From NCBI RefSeq assembly GCF_003751845.1, contig NZ_RJKQ01000001.1:496001-560000 (forward strand): a stretch of DNA of 64,000 bases, read 5' to 3'. Positions 48,683 to 58,333 of this stretch are shown here, piece after piece; the stretch's first letter is position 1, and each line of letters opens with the position of its first letter. Below the pieces are notes generated by a model that worked only from the letters and a program-made list of their open reading frames with translations, did no database searches and was not told the DNA's origin. Source of the DNA: Enterobacter sp. BIGb0383 (GTDB taxonomy: Bacteria; Pseudomonadota; Gammaproteobacteria; Enterobacterales; Enterobacteriaceae). A program made the translations under genes and the position numbers.

Positions 48683-50146
48683 ATGGAAAATCCGCTTCTT
48701 ACGGCGAAAGCCATTCTCCCGAACTATTCACGCGCAGGCCTGGTTTCACGCATTGTCCATCTTGGTTTTGGCGCATTTCACCGCGCCCATCAGGCCGTTT
48801 ATGCCGATATTCTGGCCGCCGGACACGGCAGCGACTGGGGCTACACCGAAGTTAACCTGATCGGGGGCGAACAGCAGATAGACGACCTGAAGCGTCAGGA
48901 TAACCTCTATACGGTGGCTGAAATGTCCGCCGATGCCTGGACTGCCCGTGTGGTGGGCGTGGTAAAAGAGGCGTTGCATGCCCAGGTCGACGGTCTGGAA
49001 ACGGTCCTGTCCAGAATGTGCGAGCCGCAGGTGGCGATTGTCTCCCTGACCATAACCGAGAAAGGCTACTGCCACTCACCGGCCAGCGGAGAACTGATGC
49101 TCGATCATCCGTTAATCGTGGCCGACCTTAACGCGCCGCAGCAGCCAAAATCGGCGGTTGGCGTGGTGGTTGAAGCGCTGGCGCGGCGACAGGCGGCCGG
49201 GCTGCCCGCTTTTAGCGTGATGTCCTGCGACAATATGCCGGAAAACGGTCACGTCACGCGCAATGTCGTCCTCGCCTATGCGCGGGCACGGAACGCGGAA
49301 CTGGCCGGGTGGATCGAGAAAAACGTGACCTTCCCGTCAACGATGGTGGACCGTATTGTGCCGGCCGTCACGGCTGAGACGCTGGATAAAATTGAACAGC
49401 TGACCGGCGTTCGGGATCCGGCCGGCGTGGCCTGCGAGCCGTTCCGCCAGTGGGTCATTGAGGATAATTTTGTTGCCGGTCGTCCGGCCTGGGAAAAAGC
49501 CGGGGCCGAACTGGTGGCCGACGTGGTGCCTTTTGAAGAGATGAAACTGCGGATGCTGAACGGCAGCCACTCTTTCCTCGCGTATCTCGGCTATCTGGCG
49601 GGTTACCAGCATATTAATGACTGTATGGAAGACGCGAACTACCGTGCAACCGCCAGGGCGCTGATGCTTAACCAGCAGGCCCCGACCCTGAAAGTGAAAG
49701 GGGTCGATCTGGCTCACTATGCGGATATGCTGATTACCCGTTACAGCAATCCGGCGCTGCGCCACCGGACCTGGCAGATAGCGATGGACGGCAGCCAGAA
49801 ACTGCCTCAGCGCATGCTGGACTCCGTGCGCTGGCATCTGGTGAAGAGCAGTGATTTCTCTCTGCTGGCGCTGGGCATTGCCGGATGGATGCGCTACGTC
49901 GGCGGCGTAGACGAGCAGGGCGCGGCGATTGAGGTGAGCGATCCTCTGCTGGCAAACATTCAGCAGGCGGTACAGCAGAGCGCGGAAGGGGAAGCACGAG
50001 TGCGGGCGCTGCTGGGCATCGAGGCGATTTTTGGCAACGAATTACCGCATGAAAAAACATTTGTCGCAGAGGTCACCCAGGCATATCTGCAGCTGCGGGA
50101 GAAAGGCGCGAAGGCGACGGTTGCGGCCTATGCCGCTGCGCTGTAG
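48683..50146 (+). CDS. ydfI: YdfI, mannitol dehydrogenase-family (mannonate oxidoreductase-like) enzyme
   Basis: A 487-residue polyol/hexonate dehydrogenase: N-terminal Rossmann part ([20 protein letters not shown]), catalytic Lys-Asn-His region in [20 protein letters not shown]. Homologous to UxuB and UxaB. With RspA it makes a dehydratase-oxidoreductase pair suited to a hexuronate branch. It lies 164 bases after ydfJ. Confidence 0.94.
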   Translation: MENPLLTAKAILPNYSRAGLVSRIVHLGFGAFHRAHQAVYADILAAGHGSDWGYTEVNLIGGEQQIDDLKRQDNLYTVAEMSADAWTARVVGVVKEALHAQVDGLETVLSRMCEPQVAIVSLTITEKGYCHSPASGELMLDHPLIVADLNAPQQPKSAVGVVVEALARRQAAGLPAFSVMSCDNMPENGHVTRNVVLAYARARNAELAGWIEKNVTFPSTMVDRIVPAVTAETLDKIEQLTGVRDPAGVACEPFRQWVIEDNFVAGRPAWEKAGAELVADVVPFEEMKLRMLNGSHSFLAYLGYLAGYQHINDCMEDANYRATARALMLNQQAPTLKVKGVDLAHYADMLITRYSNPALRHRTWQIAMDGSQKLPQRMLDSVRWHLVKSSDFSLLALGIAGWMRYVGGVDEQGAAIEVSDPLLANIQQAVQQSAEGEARVRALLGIEAIFGNELPHEKTFVAEVTQAYLQLREKGAKATVAAYAAAL

Positions 50147-50156
50147 TTTCTGAATT

Positions 50157-50187
50157 AAGCATACCGCCGTCGGCGGTATGCTTCTTT
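50157..50187 (+). terminator. Terminator after ydfI
   Basis: AAGCATACCGCCG and CGGCGGTATGCTT form a 13-pair perfect repeat around one base (a practical loop of three to five), followed by CTTT. Confidence 0.75.
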
Positions 50188-50329
50188 ACATCAATACACC
50201 TACGTTTAACCAACTGACCCTTATTTGCATTCCTCACCCCTTTTCGCCGGAAATGGTTTAGCCTGCGTTTGGTTTGCTCGTGCCATTATTTTGGACAGTG
50301 AAAGAACAAACCAGAAAGGAGTACAGACT

Positions 50330-50761
50330 ATGTACAAGAAAATATTGATGCCGGTCGATATCTTTGAAATGGATTTAAGCGACAAAGCCATCCGTCATGC
50401 GGAATATCTTGCCAGGGCGGACGAGGGGGAAATTACGCTGGTCAATATTCTGCCCGCCAGCGGCAACGCAATCCTGCGTGGTTTTGCTTCGGATATTAAG
50501 AAGTTTGAAGCCTATATGAAGGACGAGTCCGTGCGGAAAATGCGCGATCTTTCGCGGCTGTTTAAGCTCCCCGAAGGACGTATCCATACGGAAGTGCGTT
50601 TTGGCAACGTGCGTGACCAGATTATGGCCATGACCAAAGAGCAGCCTTTTGACGTGATTGTTATTGGCTCGCGCAAACCGGGGATCGCCACCCATCTGTT
50701 GGGGTCCAATGCCGAATCCGTCCTGCGCTACGCCAGCGTTCCGGTGCTGGTGGTTCGCTAA
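50330..50761 (+). CDS. Universal stress protein, UspG-like
   Basis: A 143-residue Usp-fold protein starting MYKKILMPVDIFEMDLSDKA, closest in wording to E. coli UspG. The ATP-binding signature G2xG9xG(S/T) is seen as VIGSRKPGIATHLLGSNAES. The start follows GAAAGGAGTACAGACT. E. coli has no usp gene here, so it is an additional paralogue. Usp proteins help survival in growth arrest. Confidence 0.9.
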   Translation: MYKKILMPVDIFEMDLSDKAIRHAEYLARADEGEITLVNILPASGNAILRGFASDIKKFEAYMKDESVRKMRDLSRLFKLPEGRIHTEVRFGNVRDQIMAMTKEQPFDVIVIGSRKPGIATHLLGSNAESVLRYASVPVLVVR

Positions 50762-50800
50762 AAACCTGCGCCTGACCGGGCCGGTGAGGCGCTTTCCCGT

Positions 50801-51487
50801 TTACTCTTCGCTAAACCACTCGCGATTTTCCTGGCGGATCAGCTGGACTGATTCGCCAATCTCCTGCAGATGCCGGGTCATGGCCTGCTCAACGGCGTCC
50901 TCGTCACGCTGCTCCAGCGCGGCGAAAATATCCTGATGCTGGCGCAGCAGCATTTCCGGCGGCGAGACGTGATCGAGGCTCATATAGCGCACCCGGTCAA
51001 TGGTGGCTTTAATATTCTCGATGGTATCCCACGCCAGCTGGCAATCGGCAATCTGGGTCAGCTTCTGATGAAATTCATCATCGAGCAGAAAGAAATCATT
51101 TAATTGCTTACGGTCGATGGCAATACGCTGCTGGTGGAGATTTTGCTCCAGCTGGTAACACTGCCCGTCATTAATTAAGCCCGCCGCCCGGCGCACCACC
51201 GCGCACTCAATCGCCTGACGCACAAAACAGCCGTTGCGCACCTGGCTCATGGATATTTTATTCACATAGCTGCCGCGCTGGGGGCGAATTTGAATAAGCC
51301 CGTTCTCCGCCAGTTTAATAAAGGCTTCGCGTACCGGCTGGCGTGAGACATCGAAACGCACGGAAACTTCTTTTTCCGATAACGGCGTTCCGGGTGGGAT
51401 CAAACAATGCACAATATCCCGGCGTAATATGCGATAAATCTGCTGATTGACGGGCTGTGTAGGATTGAGTTGCGTTTCGACGGCCAT
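50801..51487 (-). CDS. rspR: RspR (YdfH), GntR-family regulator
   Basis: A 228-residue FadR-subfamily regulator: N-terminal winged helix ([40 protein letters not shown]) and a helical FCD effector domain with His ligands ([16 protein letters not shown]). E. coli RspR represses rspAB; the target operon is upstream on the other strand. It is convergent with the usp gene. Confidence 0.94.
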   Translation of the reverse strand: MAVETQLNPTQPVNQQIYRILRRDIVHCLIPPGTPLSEKEVSVRFDVSRQPVREAFIKLAENGLIQIRPQRGSYVNKISMSQVRNGCFVRQAIECAVVRRAAGLINDGQCYQLEQNLHQQRIAIDRKQLNDFFLLDDEFHQKLTQIADCQLAWDTIENIKATIDRVRYMSLDHVSPPEMLLRQHQDIFAALEQRDEDAVEQAMTRHLQEIGESVQLIRQENREWFSEE

Positions 51488-51576
51488 TGGTTCTTCTTTT
51501 CAGCAAGTTAAGTCCGAATATTACCCTTTTTTCAGGCTGCGGCCTATACCCGGCCCGCAGGCCGGGCAGGGGAATA

Positions 51577-52326
51577 TCAGCCCTGGCGATGCACGCTCAG
51601 GCCAGCCCAGGTCTGGCTAACCGGCATCATTTCCACGGTGTTGATATTAACGTGCGCCGGCAGGGTTGCCACCCACCAGACGGCCTCGGTGACGTCTTCC
51701 GGCGTCAGCGCGTTGGTGTTCTCGTAGGTTTTGCCCACTTTATTATCGTCGCCTTTAAAGCGCACGTTGGAAAACTCGGTGCCGCCGACCAGGCCCGGCT
51801 CAATATCGGTGACCCTGACGGCGGTGCCGTGCAGATCGGTACGCAGATTAAGGCTGAACTGACGAACAAACGCCTTGGTGGCGCCGTAAACGTTGCCGCC
51901 CGCATAAGGCCAGCTCCCGGCGGTAGAGCCGATATTGATAATATGGCCACGGTTGCGCTCAACCATCCCCGGCAGCACGGCGCGGGTCATATAGACCAGC
52001 CCCTTGTTGTTGGTGTCGATCATATCTTCCCAGTCGTCCACGCTGGCTTTATGCGCCGGCTCAAGGCCCAGCGCCAGACCGGCGTTGTTGACCAGCAGGT
52101 CAATTTCACGCCATGCGGCAGGCAGGGAAGTGATGGCCTCGTTGATGGCGGCGCGGTTGCGCACGTCAAGCTGCAGCGGCAGTACGCTGTCGCCCAGCTC
52201 ATCTTTCAGCGCCTGCAGCCGTTCCTGACGGCGTCCCGTGGCGATGACTTTGTGTCCGTTTGCCACGAAACGGCGGGTGATGCTCTCGCCAAAACCAGCG
52301 GTTGCGCCGGTAACCAGAATAATCAT
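51577..52326 (-). CDS. ydfG: YdfG, NADP-dependent 3-hydroxy acid/malonic semialdehyde reductase
   Basis: A 249-residue SDR. It reduces malonic semialdehyde from the Rut pathway and oxidises L-allo-threonine and 3-hydroxy acids. TGATAGFG, NNAGLALG, catalytic Ser in INIGSTAGSW and YGATK are present. The ATG at 52326 gives the E. coli start MIILVTGATAGFG; the ORF is open five codons more. E. coli ydfZ, normally between ydfH and ydfG, is absent. Confidence 0.95.
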   Translation of the reverse strand: MIILVTGATAGFGESITRRFVANGHKVIATGRRQERLQALKDELGDSVLPLQLDVRNRAAINEAITSLPAAWREIDLLVNNAGLALGLEPAHKASVDDWEDMIDTNNKGLVYMTRAVLPGMVERNRGHIINIGSTAGSWPYAGGNVYGATKAFVRQFSLNLRTDLHGTAVRVTDIEPGLVGGTEFSNVRFKGDDNKVGKTYENTNALTPEDVTEAVWWVATLPAHVNINTVEMMPVSQTWAGLSVHRQG

Positions 52327-52560
52327 CTCACTGTTCCTCAACGTTTTTTGTGTGGTATTACCATAGCACGCGCTATGGATTAGGGGTAACTTAACCCCAG
52401 CAGAAAGGTGTTAATTTATTAAATCTTTATTTCTGCTTACTCTGAGATGAGCTCTGTGCAAATTGCTATCTGCATCACACCCTGCATTTTATTGTGTTAA
52501 CTTTGTTTCCTTTGTTAACTATCATGCCCGCACTCCATAACAAGACCAGAGGTTAACGTC

Positions 52561-54102
52561 ATGCAGCAAAATTACAGCAGGGTTGCGAAGGGAGTCTGGC
52601 TGGCTCTCGCAGGGTTACTGGCCGTTTCAGCGCCGCTAACGGGCAGCGCGGCAACATCCATAGAAAAAATGGCCAACGCGGTTCTGCCTTATCAGGAGAA
52701 ACCGCGCGTGTTTGTCCTGACCGATATCGGCAATGAACCTGACGATCAGATGTCCCTGACCCGCTTTTTACTCTATTCCAATGAAATGAACGTTGAGGGG
52801 CTGGTCGCGACAACCTCCACGTGGCAGCGGGAAAAAGTGCATACGGATATGATCGATCTGGTACTGGGTCACTATGGGGACGTTCAGCCTAACCTGCTGA
52901 AACATGCTGAGGGCTTTCCGACGCTGAGCCAGCTTAAAGCCGTTGTTGCACCGGGGCTTGCCAGCTATGGGCTGGCGGCAACGGGGGAAGGGAAAAACAC
53001 GGCGGGCTCGGACCTGCTCGTTAAGGCGATTGAAAAAAGCACCGATGCAAATCATCCCCTGTTTATTAACCTGTGGGGTGGCGCAAATACGCTGGCTCAG
53101 GCGCTGAAAGACCTTTCAGCGAAGCATCCTGTCAGTCAGGTAACGGCGCTGACGCGCAATCTGGTGGTTTACTCTATTTCCGATCAGGACGATGCCGGGG
53201 TCTGGATCCGCCAGTACTATCCCAACATCACCTATATCGTTGATCCCTCCAGCCAGAACGGCGAGGATTATGCCCGGGCCACCTGGACCGGCATCAGCGG
53301 CGATCAATATTATCGCAACGCGCCTGGGGCTGATTTCACCACGGTTTCGCAGCACTGGCTGGATGAACATATCCGTGACAAAGGGCCGATGGGCAAAGGT
53401 TATCTCCAGTATCTGTTTATTATGGAAGGGGATACGCCCGCTTTACTCGGGTTGATCCGTAACGGTCTTAATAGCGAAAGAAACCCTGGCTGGGGCGGAT
53501 GGGGTGGTCGCTATATCGTGCGCCAGCCTCAGCATGAAACCCGGCCGATCTGGAGCAGCGGCGGTGATTTCTACCCCGGTAATCCTAACGCGGCCGATAC
53601 GGTCACCGGCGTTGATGGCAAATCGTATACCTCCGGGCAGGCAACCCTCTGGCGCTGGCGTGAAGTTTTCCAGCATGATTTCGCCGCGCGTATGGAGTGG
53701 GGAATTAAAGATTATGCTACCGCAAATCATAATCCGCAGGTGGTGGTTAATGGCAATAGCGGCCAGGAAGCGCTCTCTCTCAATGCCCGCGTGGGTGAAA
53801 CCCTGTCGCTGAGTGCGGAAGGCAGCCGGGATCCTGATGGCGACTCGCTCACCTATACCTGGTTCCTCTACCCTGAGGCCGGTTCCGCCAGCTCGGTGCC
53901 GGTCGCCGTGGACGATGTGCAGGGGCGCCGTGGCGAAGATAACCTGACGGCGCCGGCCGTTCTTGCGCTCACCGCGAACGGGAAACCGACTGCACAGGTG
54001 AAAGCACTGCGGGCGGGTACTGAGCATCTTATCCTGGCGGTTACGGATAACGGTAAGCCCGCCCTGACGTCTTATCGCCGAATTATCGTGACGGCCAAAT
54101 AA
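52561..54102 (+). CDS. Secreted Sde182-like protein with nucleoside-hydrolase-like domain (DUF1593)
   Basis: A 513-residue exported protein with signal ALAGLLAVSAPLTGSAA. Residues ~40-370 form the DUF1593 nucleoside-hydrolase-like domain: RVFVLTDIGNEPDDQMSLTR carries the DxxNEPDD calcium/ribose-type cluster, and LFINLWGGANTLAQAL and NGLNSERNPGWGGWGG are family signatures. Residues ~395-513 form an Ig-like C-terminal domain (EGSRDPDGDSLTYTW) as in cellulose-binding protein Sde182. It may act on a glycoside or nucleoside outside the membrane; activity unknown. GTTAAC palindromes occur upstream at 52496-52521. Confidence 0.87.
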   Translation: MQQNYSRVAKGVWLALAGLLAVSAPLTGSAATSIEKMANAVLPYQEKPRVFVLTDIGNEPDDQMSLTRFLLYSNEMNVEGLVATTSTWQREKVHTDMIDLVLGHYGDVQPNLLKHAEGFPTLSQLKAVVAPGLASYGLAATGEGKNTAGSDLLVKAIEKSTDANHPLFINLWGGANTLAQALKDLSAKHPVSQVTALTRNLVVYSISDQDDAGVWIRQYYPNITYIVDPSSQNGEDYARATWTGISGDQYYRNAPGADFTTVSQHWLDEHIRDKGPMGKGYLQYLFIMEGDTPALLGLIRNGLNSERNPGWGGWGGRYIVRQPQHETRPIWSSGGDFYPGNPNAADTVTGVDGKSYTSGQATLWRWREVFQHDFAARMEWGIKDYATANHNPQVVVNGNSGQEALSLNARVGETLSLSAEGSRDPDGDSLTYTWFLYPEAGSASSVPVAVDDVQGRRGEDNLTAPAVLALTANGKPTAQVKALRAGTEHLILAVTDNGKPALTSYRRIIVTAK

Positions 54103-54188
54103 TCACTCTTCTGTCCTGGCGGGTACCCTTGCGTGCCCGCCTGTTTCCTCTGACAGCAACAAACTGCGTATTGTTTTTGGCGGATGTT

Positions 54189-55256
54189 ATGATGCGCCCC
54201 GATGATAGTGATGGTGAGAGGGAAACCGGTGTGGATTACAGACAGCAGATCCTCAATATATTGCACAGTGAGAACGACTCCCGGGCAGAGATGACCCGGC
54301 GGTTGGGCGTGACGAAAGCGTACATCACCAAACTGACGTCGCGGCTGCTGGTTGACGGCATCATCGAAGAGCGGGAAGTCAAAGAAAACGGTGCCGGACG
54401 GCCGCAACAGCTGCTGGCCGTCACGCCGGGGCAGGCTTACAGCGTCAATATCATGCTGCGCAGAGGCAGCCTGCAGGGCACGCTTAACGATTACAATACG
54501 CAACTGCCCGCGACTGCAACACTCAATGCCTCTCTGCCTGAGGTCATGACTCCGCAAGAACTGGTCCGCCAGGTTGGGGAAGGGATCCAGGCGCTGTGCG
54601 TGCAGGCCGGGCTGAGGGGCGAAAATATTCGTGTTGCCAGCGTGGCGCTGCAGGGGGGGATTGAACACACCACCGGCTGCGTGCGTTACTGTCCTCTTTT
54701 TCCTGAAAACAATATCAATTTGATGCAGATGCTGGAAACGCACACGGGCATCGTGACGCGAATTTATAATATCGCGCACTGCACGAATTACCTGCTGGCT
54801 AAAAGCGCGCCTTCACTCTCGTATGTCGCCTTTATGCCCGGCTTCGGCAGTCTGGGCTACGGCTATTGCACCAACGGTGAGCCGGGACTTGGTGAGAACG
54901 GATTTTACCCGGAAATTGTTCACCTGCCTTATGACGGTGGAATCGAACCCGCTTTTAATGTCGAAGCGCATGATATTGCGGGCACGGTGCAAAAGACCGC
55001 CGAGGCGCTTTATTACGCGATCTGCTGCACCGCGCCGATCCACAATATTAAGCTGGTTATCGCCACCGGCGAACTCTTCGAAGATTACGGTGACAGCATC
55101 CTGCCCATCGCGCAAAACAGGCTTGATACCAATGCCAATCCCCATATCCGCGAGATACAGATCCGCCATTATAAAACCGGCCATAACTACGGCTGGAAAG
55201 GGCTGGTGCAGCTCAGTTCAGACAGCATTACCGGCCTGCTGATAAAGCCTGAATAG
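54189..55256 (+). CDS. ROK-like transcriptional regulator
   Basis: A 355-residue protein with an N-terminal winged helix (RQQILNILHSENDSRAEMTR, GVTKAYITKLTSRLLVDGII) and a ROK/actin-like ATPase body (ASVALQGGIEHTTGCVRYCP, SYVAFMPGFGSLGYGYC). The ROK zinc motif (CxCGxxGCLE) is missing, and phosphate-loop residues are degenerate. Start choice is uncertain: ATG 54189, or GTG 54231 after GAGAGGGAAACC. It follows the Sde182-like gene by 86 bases and probably regulates it. Confidence 0.78.
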   Translation: MMRPDDSDGERETGVDYRQQILNILHSENDSRAEMTRRLGVTKAYITKLTSRLLVDGIIEEREVKENGAGRPQQLLAVTPGQAYSVNIMLRRGSLQGTLNDYNTQLPATATLNASLPEVMTPQELVRQVGEGIQALCVQAGLRGENIRVASVALQGGIEHTTGCVRYCPLFPENNINLMQMLETHTGIVTRIYNIAHCTNYLLAKSAPSLSYVAFMPGFGSLGYGYCTNGEPGLGENGFYPEIVHLPYDGGIEPAFNVEAHDIAGTVQKTAEALYYAICCTAPIHNIKLVIATGELFEDYGDSILPIAQNRLDTNANPHIREIQIRHYKTGHNYGWKGLVQLSSDSITGLLIKPE

Positions 55257-55320
55257 AAATCATTGCTATGTATCAAGGGGTTGCCATAATCTAAGGAGAA
55301 CGCATTCTCAGGAGTCTCCT

Positions 55321-57366
55321 ATGTCCGCCAGCAATCCCTTTTTAAACGCCAGCCCGTTGCCCTATCAGGCTCCGCCTTTTGATCTGATCGATGATGATAG
55401 CTATCGTCCCGCCTTTGACGAGGGGATCCGCCGTAAGCGGGCGGAGATCGCCGCGATTGTCAGCAATCCTGCGCCGGCGGATTTCACCAATACCATTGAG
55501 GCGCTTGAGAAAAGCGGGGAGATCCTGACCCGCGTGACCAGCGTCTTTTTCGCCATGACCGCCGCCCATACCAATGACCGACTGCAGGTGCTGGATGAGC
55601 TGTTCTCGGCCGATCTGGCCGCGCTTGCGAATGATATCTATCTCAGCGGTCCGCTATTTGCCCGGGTGGATGCCGTCTGGCAGCAGCGCGATACCCAGGG
55701 ACTGGACGCCGAATCCCGGCGTTTGCTGGAGGTAGTCTACCAGCGCTTTGAGCTGGCGGGCGCACGGTTGGGTGAAGCACAAAAAGACGAGCTAAAAGCA
55801 CTGAATACCGAATCGGCGACCCTGACCAGCCAGTTTAATCAGCGCCTGCTGGCGGCGGATAAAGCCGGTGGGCTGGTGGTGGATTCGCGTCATCAGCTTG
55901 ACGGATTAAGCCCGGAAGAGATTGAGGCCGCCGCTGCTGCTGCCGGAGAGAAAGGGCTGAACGATCGCTGGCTGATCCCGCTGCTTAATACCACCCAGCA
56001 GCCATCGCTGGCGTCGCTGCAGGATCGTCAGGTGCGTGAGGATCTCTTTGCCGCCAGTTGGTCACGGGCCGAAAAGGGCGATGCCGCTGATACCCGCGCC
56101 ATTGTGTTACGCCTGGCGCAGATCCGCGCCCGTCAGGCTGCGCTTCTGGGCTTTGCCGATTTCGCCAGCTGGAAGATCGCCGATCAGATGGCGAAAACCC
56201 CACAGGCGGCGCTGAACTTTATGCGCCGGATCGCCCCGGCAGCCAGAGGCCGCGCTGAACGCGAGCTGGCGGATATCCAGCAGGTTATCGACAGCCAGCA
56301 GGGGAATTTCACCGCCGAAGCCTGGGACTGGCCGCACTATGCGGAACAGGTCCGACTGGCGCGCTATGCCCTGGATGAGTCGCAAATCAAGCCCTGGTTC
56401 ACCCTTGACCGCGTTTTAACCGAAGGGGTGTTCTGGAGCGCGACGCAGCTTTTTGGCCTGCGTTTTGTCGAACGTCACGATATCCCGTGCTGGCACCCGG
56501 ATGTCCGCGTCTGGGAAATCTTTGATGCCGACGGTGCCGGTCTGGCGCTGTTCTACGGCGACTTCTTTGCCCGCGATTCCAAAGGCGGCGGGGCCTGGAT
56601 GGGCAACTATGTTGAACAATCCACGCTTTTCGGCACCCGTCCGGTGATCTACAACGTCTGTAATTACCAGAAACCGGCGGCGGGACATAGCGCGCTGATT
56701 TCATGGGACGATGTGGTGACCCTGTTCCACGAGTTTGGTCATACGCTCCACGGCCTGTTTGCCAGCCAGCGCTACGCCACGCTTTCCGGCACTAACACCC
56801 CGCGCGATTTTGTTGAGTTCCCGTCGCAGATCAACGAGCACTGGGCCAGCCATCCCGAGGTGTTTAACCGCTATGCCCGTCACCACCAGACTGGCGAACC
56901 GATGCCGGAGGCGCTGCGGGAAAGTATGCTCCGCGCCAGCCATTTCAATAAAGGCTATGAAATGACTGAACTGCTCAGTGCGGCTCTGCTGGATATGAAC
57001 TGGCACAGCCTGACGCCGGATACCGCGCCGGAGGATGTCAGCGCCTTTGAGGCTGAGGCTATTCGTCGGGAAGGCCTGGATCTGGCCGCGGTGCCGCCGC
57101 GCTATCGCAGCAGCTATTTCGCTCATATTTTTGGCGGCGGCTATGCGGCGGGTTATTACGCCTATCTGTGGACGCAAATGCTGGCGGACGATGGCTTCCA
57201 GTGGTTTGTTGAGCAGGGCGGACTGAACCGGGAAAACGGGCAGCGTTTCCGGGAAGCGATCCTTTCCCGTGGTAATAGCGTCGATCTGGAAGCGCTTTAC
57301 CGAGACTGGCGCGGCCACGATCCGCTGATTGAACCGATGCTGAAAAACCGGGGACTGAGCGAGTAA
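55321..57366 (+). CDS. dcp: Dcp, peptidyl-dipeptidase
   Basis: A 681-residue M3 zinc metallopeptidase that removes C-terminal dipeptides. HEFGH (His470-His474) in LFHEFGHTLHGLF is the zinc site, with the distal Glu in DFVEFPSQINEHW. Conserved end ALYRDWRGHDPLIEPMLKNR. AGGAGTCTCCT precedes the ATG. Upstream neighbours differ from E. coli, but ydfG and dcp remain close. Confidence 0.97.
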   Translation: MSASNPFLNASPLPYQAPPFDLIDDDSYRPAFDEGIRRKRAEIAAIVSNPAPADFTNTIEALEKSGEILTRVTSVFFAMTAAHTNDRLQVLDELFSADLAALANDIYLSGPLFARVDAVWQQRDTQGLDAESRRLLEVVYQRFELAGARLGEAQKDELKALNTESATLTSQFNQRLLAADKAGGLVVDSRHQLDGLSPEEIEAAAAAAGEKGLNDRWLIPLLNTTQQPSLASLQDRQVREDLFAASWSRAEKGDAADTRAIVLRLAQIRARQAALLGFADFASWKIADQMAKTPQAALNFMRRIAPAARGRAERELADIQQVIDSQQGNFTAEAWDWPHYAEQVRLARYALDESQIKPWFTLDRVLTEGVFWSATQLFGLRFVERHDIPCWHPDVRVWEIFDADGAGLALFYGDFFARDSKGGGAWMGNYVEQSTLFGTRPVIYNVCNYQKPAAGHSALISWDDVVTLFHEFGHTLHGLFASQRYATLSGTNTPRDFVEFPSQINEHWASHPEVFNRYARHHQTGEPMPEALRESMLRASHFNKGYEMTELLSAALLDMNWHSLTPDTAPEDVSAFEAEAIRREGLDLAAVPPRYRSSYFAHIFGGGYAAGYYAYLWTQMLADDGFQWFVEQGGLNRENGQRFREAILSRGNSVDLEALYRDWRGHDPLIEPMLKNRGLSE

Positions 57367-57382
57367 TTAAGGACCTGTAGCT

Positions 57383-57416
57383 TGTTTAAGTCTCGTTGAA
57401 AGACGGCGTGTTAGCT
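57383..57416 (+). promoter_or_regulatory. PhoP-box-like direct repeat and -10 for a small RNA
   Basis: TGTTTA-AGTCT-CGTTGA fits the PhoP consensus (T/G)GTTTA-N5-(T/G)GTTTA, with a perfect first and 4/6 second half. TTAGCT lies 11 bases downstream, the usual PhoP box to -10 spacing. The site is just after dcp and would drive the candidate MgrR transcript. Confidence 0.5.
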
Positions 57417-57419
57417 TAA

Positions 57420-57510
57420 CTTTCGGCGCGGGTTGGCACGATGTTGCCGGCGCCCACAATAAATCTATCCATGCAAGCATTTTACCGTCGGTTCTCCGGC
57501 GGTTTTTTTT
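57420..57510 (+). ncRNA. mgrR: Candidate Hfq-dependent small RNA at the MgrR position
   Basis: Between the PhoP-like promoter and a strong terminator (ACCGTCGG-TTCT-CCGGCGGT, T8 at 57484-57510) there is no ORF. The length, near 90 bases, the T-rich 3' end fit for Hfq and the place between dcp and mgtS match PhoPQ-induced MgrR of E. coli (98 nt). Sequence identity with MgrR was not verified. The same terminator would also end dcp transcripts. The start is estimated. Confidence 0.5.
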
Positions 57511-57532
57511 GTCTTTTTTTCAGGGTGGGGAT

Positions 57533-57568
57533 AAGAAAAAGCCCGCGGTGCTTTTGGCGACCGCGGGC
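57533..57568 (-). terminator. mgtS intrinsic terminator
   Basis: On the minus strand GCCCGCGGT and ACCGCGGGC (loop of ten) are followed by TTTTTCTTA. It lies 28 bases past the mgtS stop and back to back with the plus-strand terminator of the candidate MgrR. Confidence 0.8.
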
Positions 57569-57595
57569 TTCAGGTAGGGGCATTAGGGCTTTCCA

Positions 57596-57688
57596 TTAAT
57601 CATTCCATTTATGGCTGAAAAACGCAGCAAGAAACCCTGAAAATAAAATGGCCGCAAAGACGGCGATAAAAACATGCATCTCTTCCAT
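57596..57688 (-). CDS. mgtS: MgtS, 30-residue membrane protein that stabilises MgtA
   Basis: The product MEEMHVFIAVFAAILFSGFL then AAFFSHKWND matches E. coli MgtS (YneM; MNVFMAVLGIILFSGFLAAY then FSHKWDD). MgtS is induced by low Mg2+ through PhoPQ and protects the MgtA importer from proteolysis; it also acts on PitA. GGAGAG lies eight bases before the ATG. Too short for usual ORF cut-offs. The upstream 250 bases are AT-rich and contain its promoter. Confidence 0.93.
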   Translation of the reverse strand: MEEMHVFIAVFAAILFSGFLAAFFSHKWND

Positions 57689-57934
57689 ATACTGCTCTCC
57701 GCATTATTACGTTGTTGGCTGTCGATATTTTTATTATCGGCAGTGGGAAGAGATACTACAGGGCTGAAATTAAACCAGCGCGCAATTATGTGATTTATTG
57801 CCAGTTGTACGTAAACTTTTCTTATCCGTTTGTCCGGATTCACCCGCAGTTGTCACATTTGCCTGCTAAAGGTAAGTGCTGGTGAAACAACGCGATTGTT
57901 GTTAGATTCGGCTGATAACCCGATGGAGAAAACC

Positions 57935-58333
57935 ATGAGCTTTGTGACTGATTACCCTGCGGCGGCACCGGTCGATGCCGTTGCCCACTTTCTGGCTCGC
58001 CTGAGTGTGGAAACCGACTGCGCCGATGTGCATCACGCCCTGACGAATAACCAGCAGGATTTTGTCCTGCTGCATGTGGTGGGCAGTGCGGAGACGTTCG
58101 CGAAGCGCCATATTCCCGGCGCGCTTCATCTGCCTCACCGGGACATCACCGTGCAGAGAATGGCCGAGTGGCCTGCGGATACGCTATTTGTGACCTATTG
58201 TGCCGGGCCGCACTGCAACGGCGCCGACCAGGCGGCACTGAAGCTGGCTCGCCTGGGGCGACCGGTGAAAATCATGATCGGTGGGATCACCGGCTGGCAG
58301 GATGAAGGTTTCGCCTTTGCCAGCGAAGATTAA
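57935..58333 (+). CDS. Rhodanese-domain protein
   Basis: A 132-residue single-domain rhodanese. The catalytic Cys89 is in FVTYCAGPHCNGADQA, with FAKRHIPGALHLPH as the usual structural motif. It may carry a persulfide in sulfur transfer. I start at MSFVTDY, six bases after GGAG. The last four bases overlap the convergent MerR gene. Confidence 0.88.
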   Translation: MSFVTDYPAAAPVDAVAHFLARLSVETDCADVHHALTNNQQDFVLLHVVGSAETFAKRHIPGALHLPHRDITVQRMAEWPADTLFVTYCAGPHCNGADQAALKLARLGRPVKIMIGGITGWQDEGFAFASED

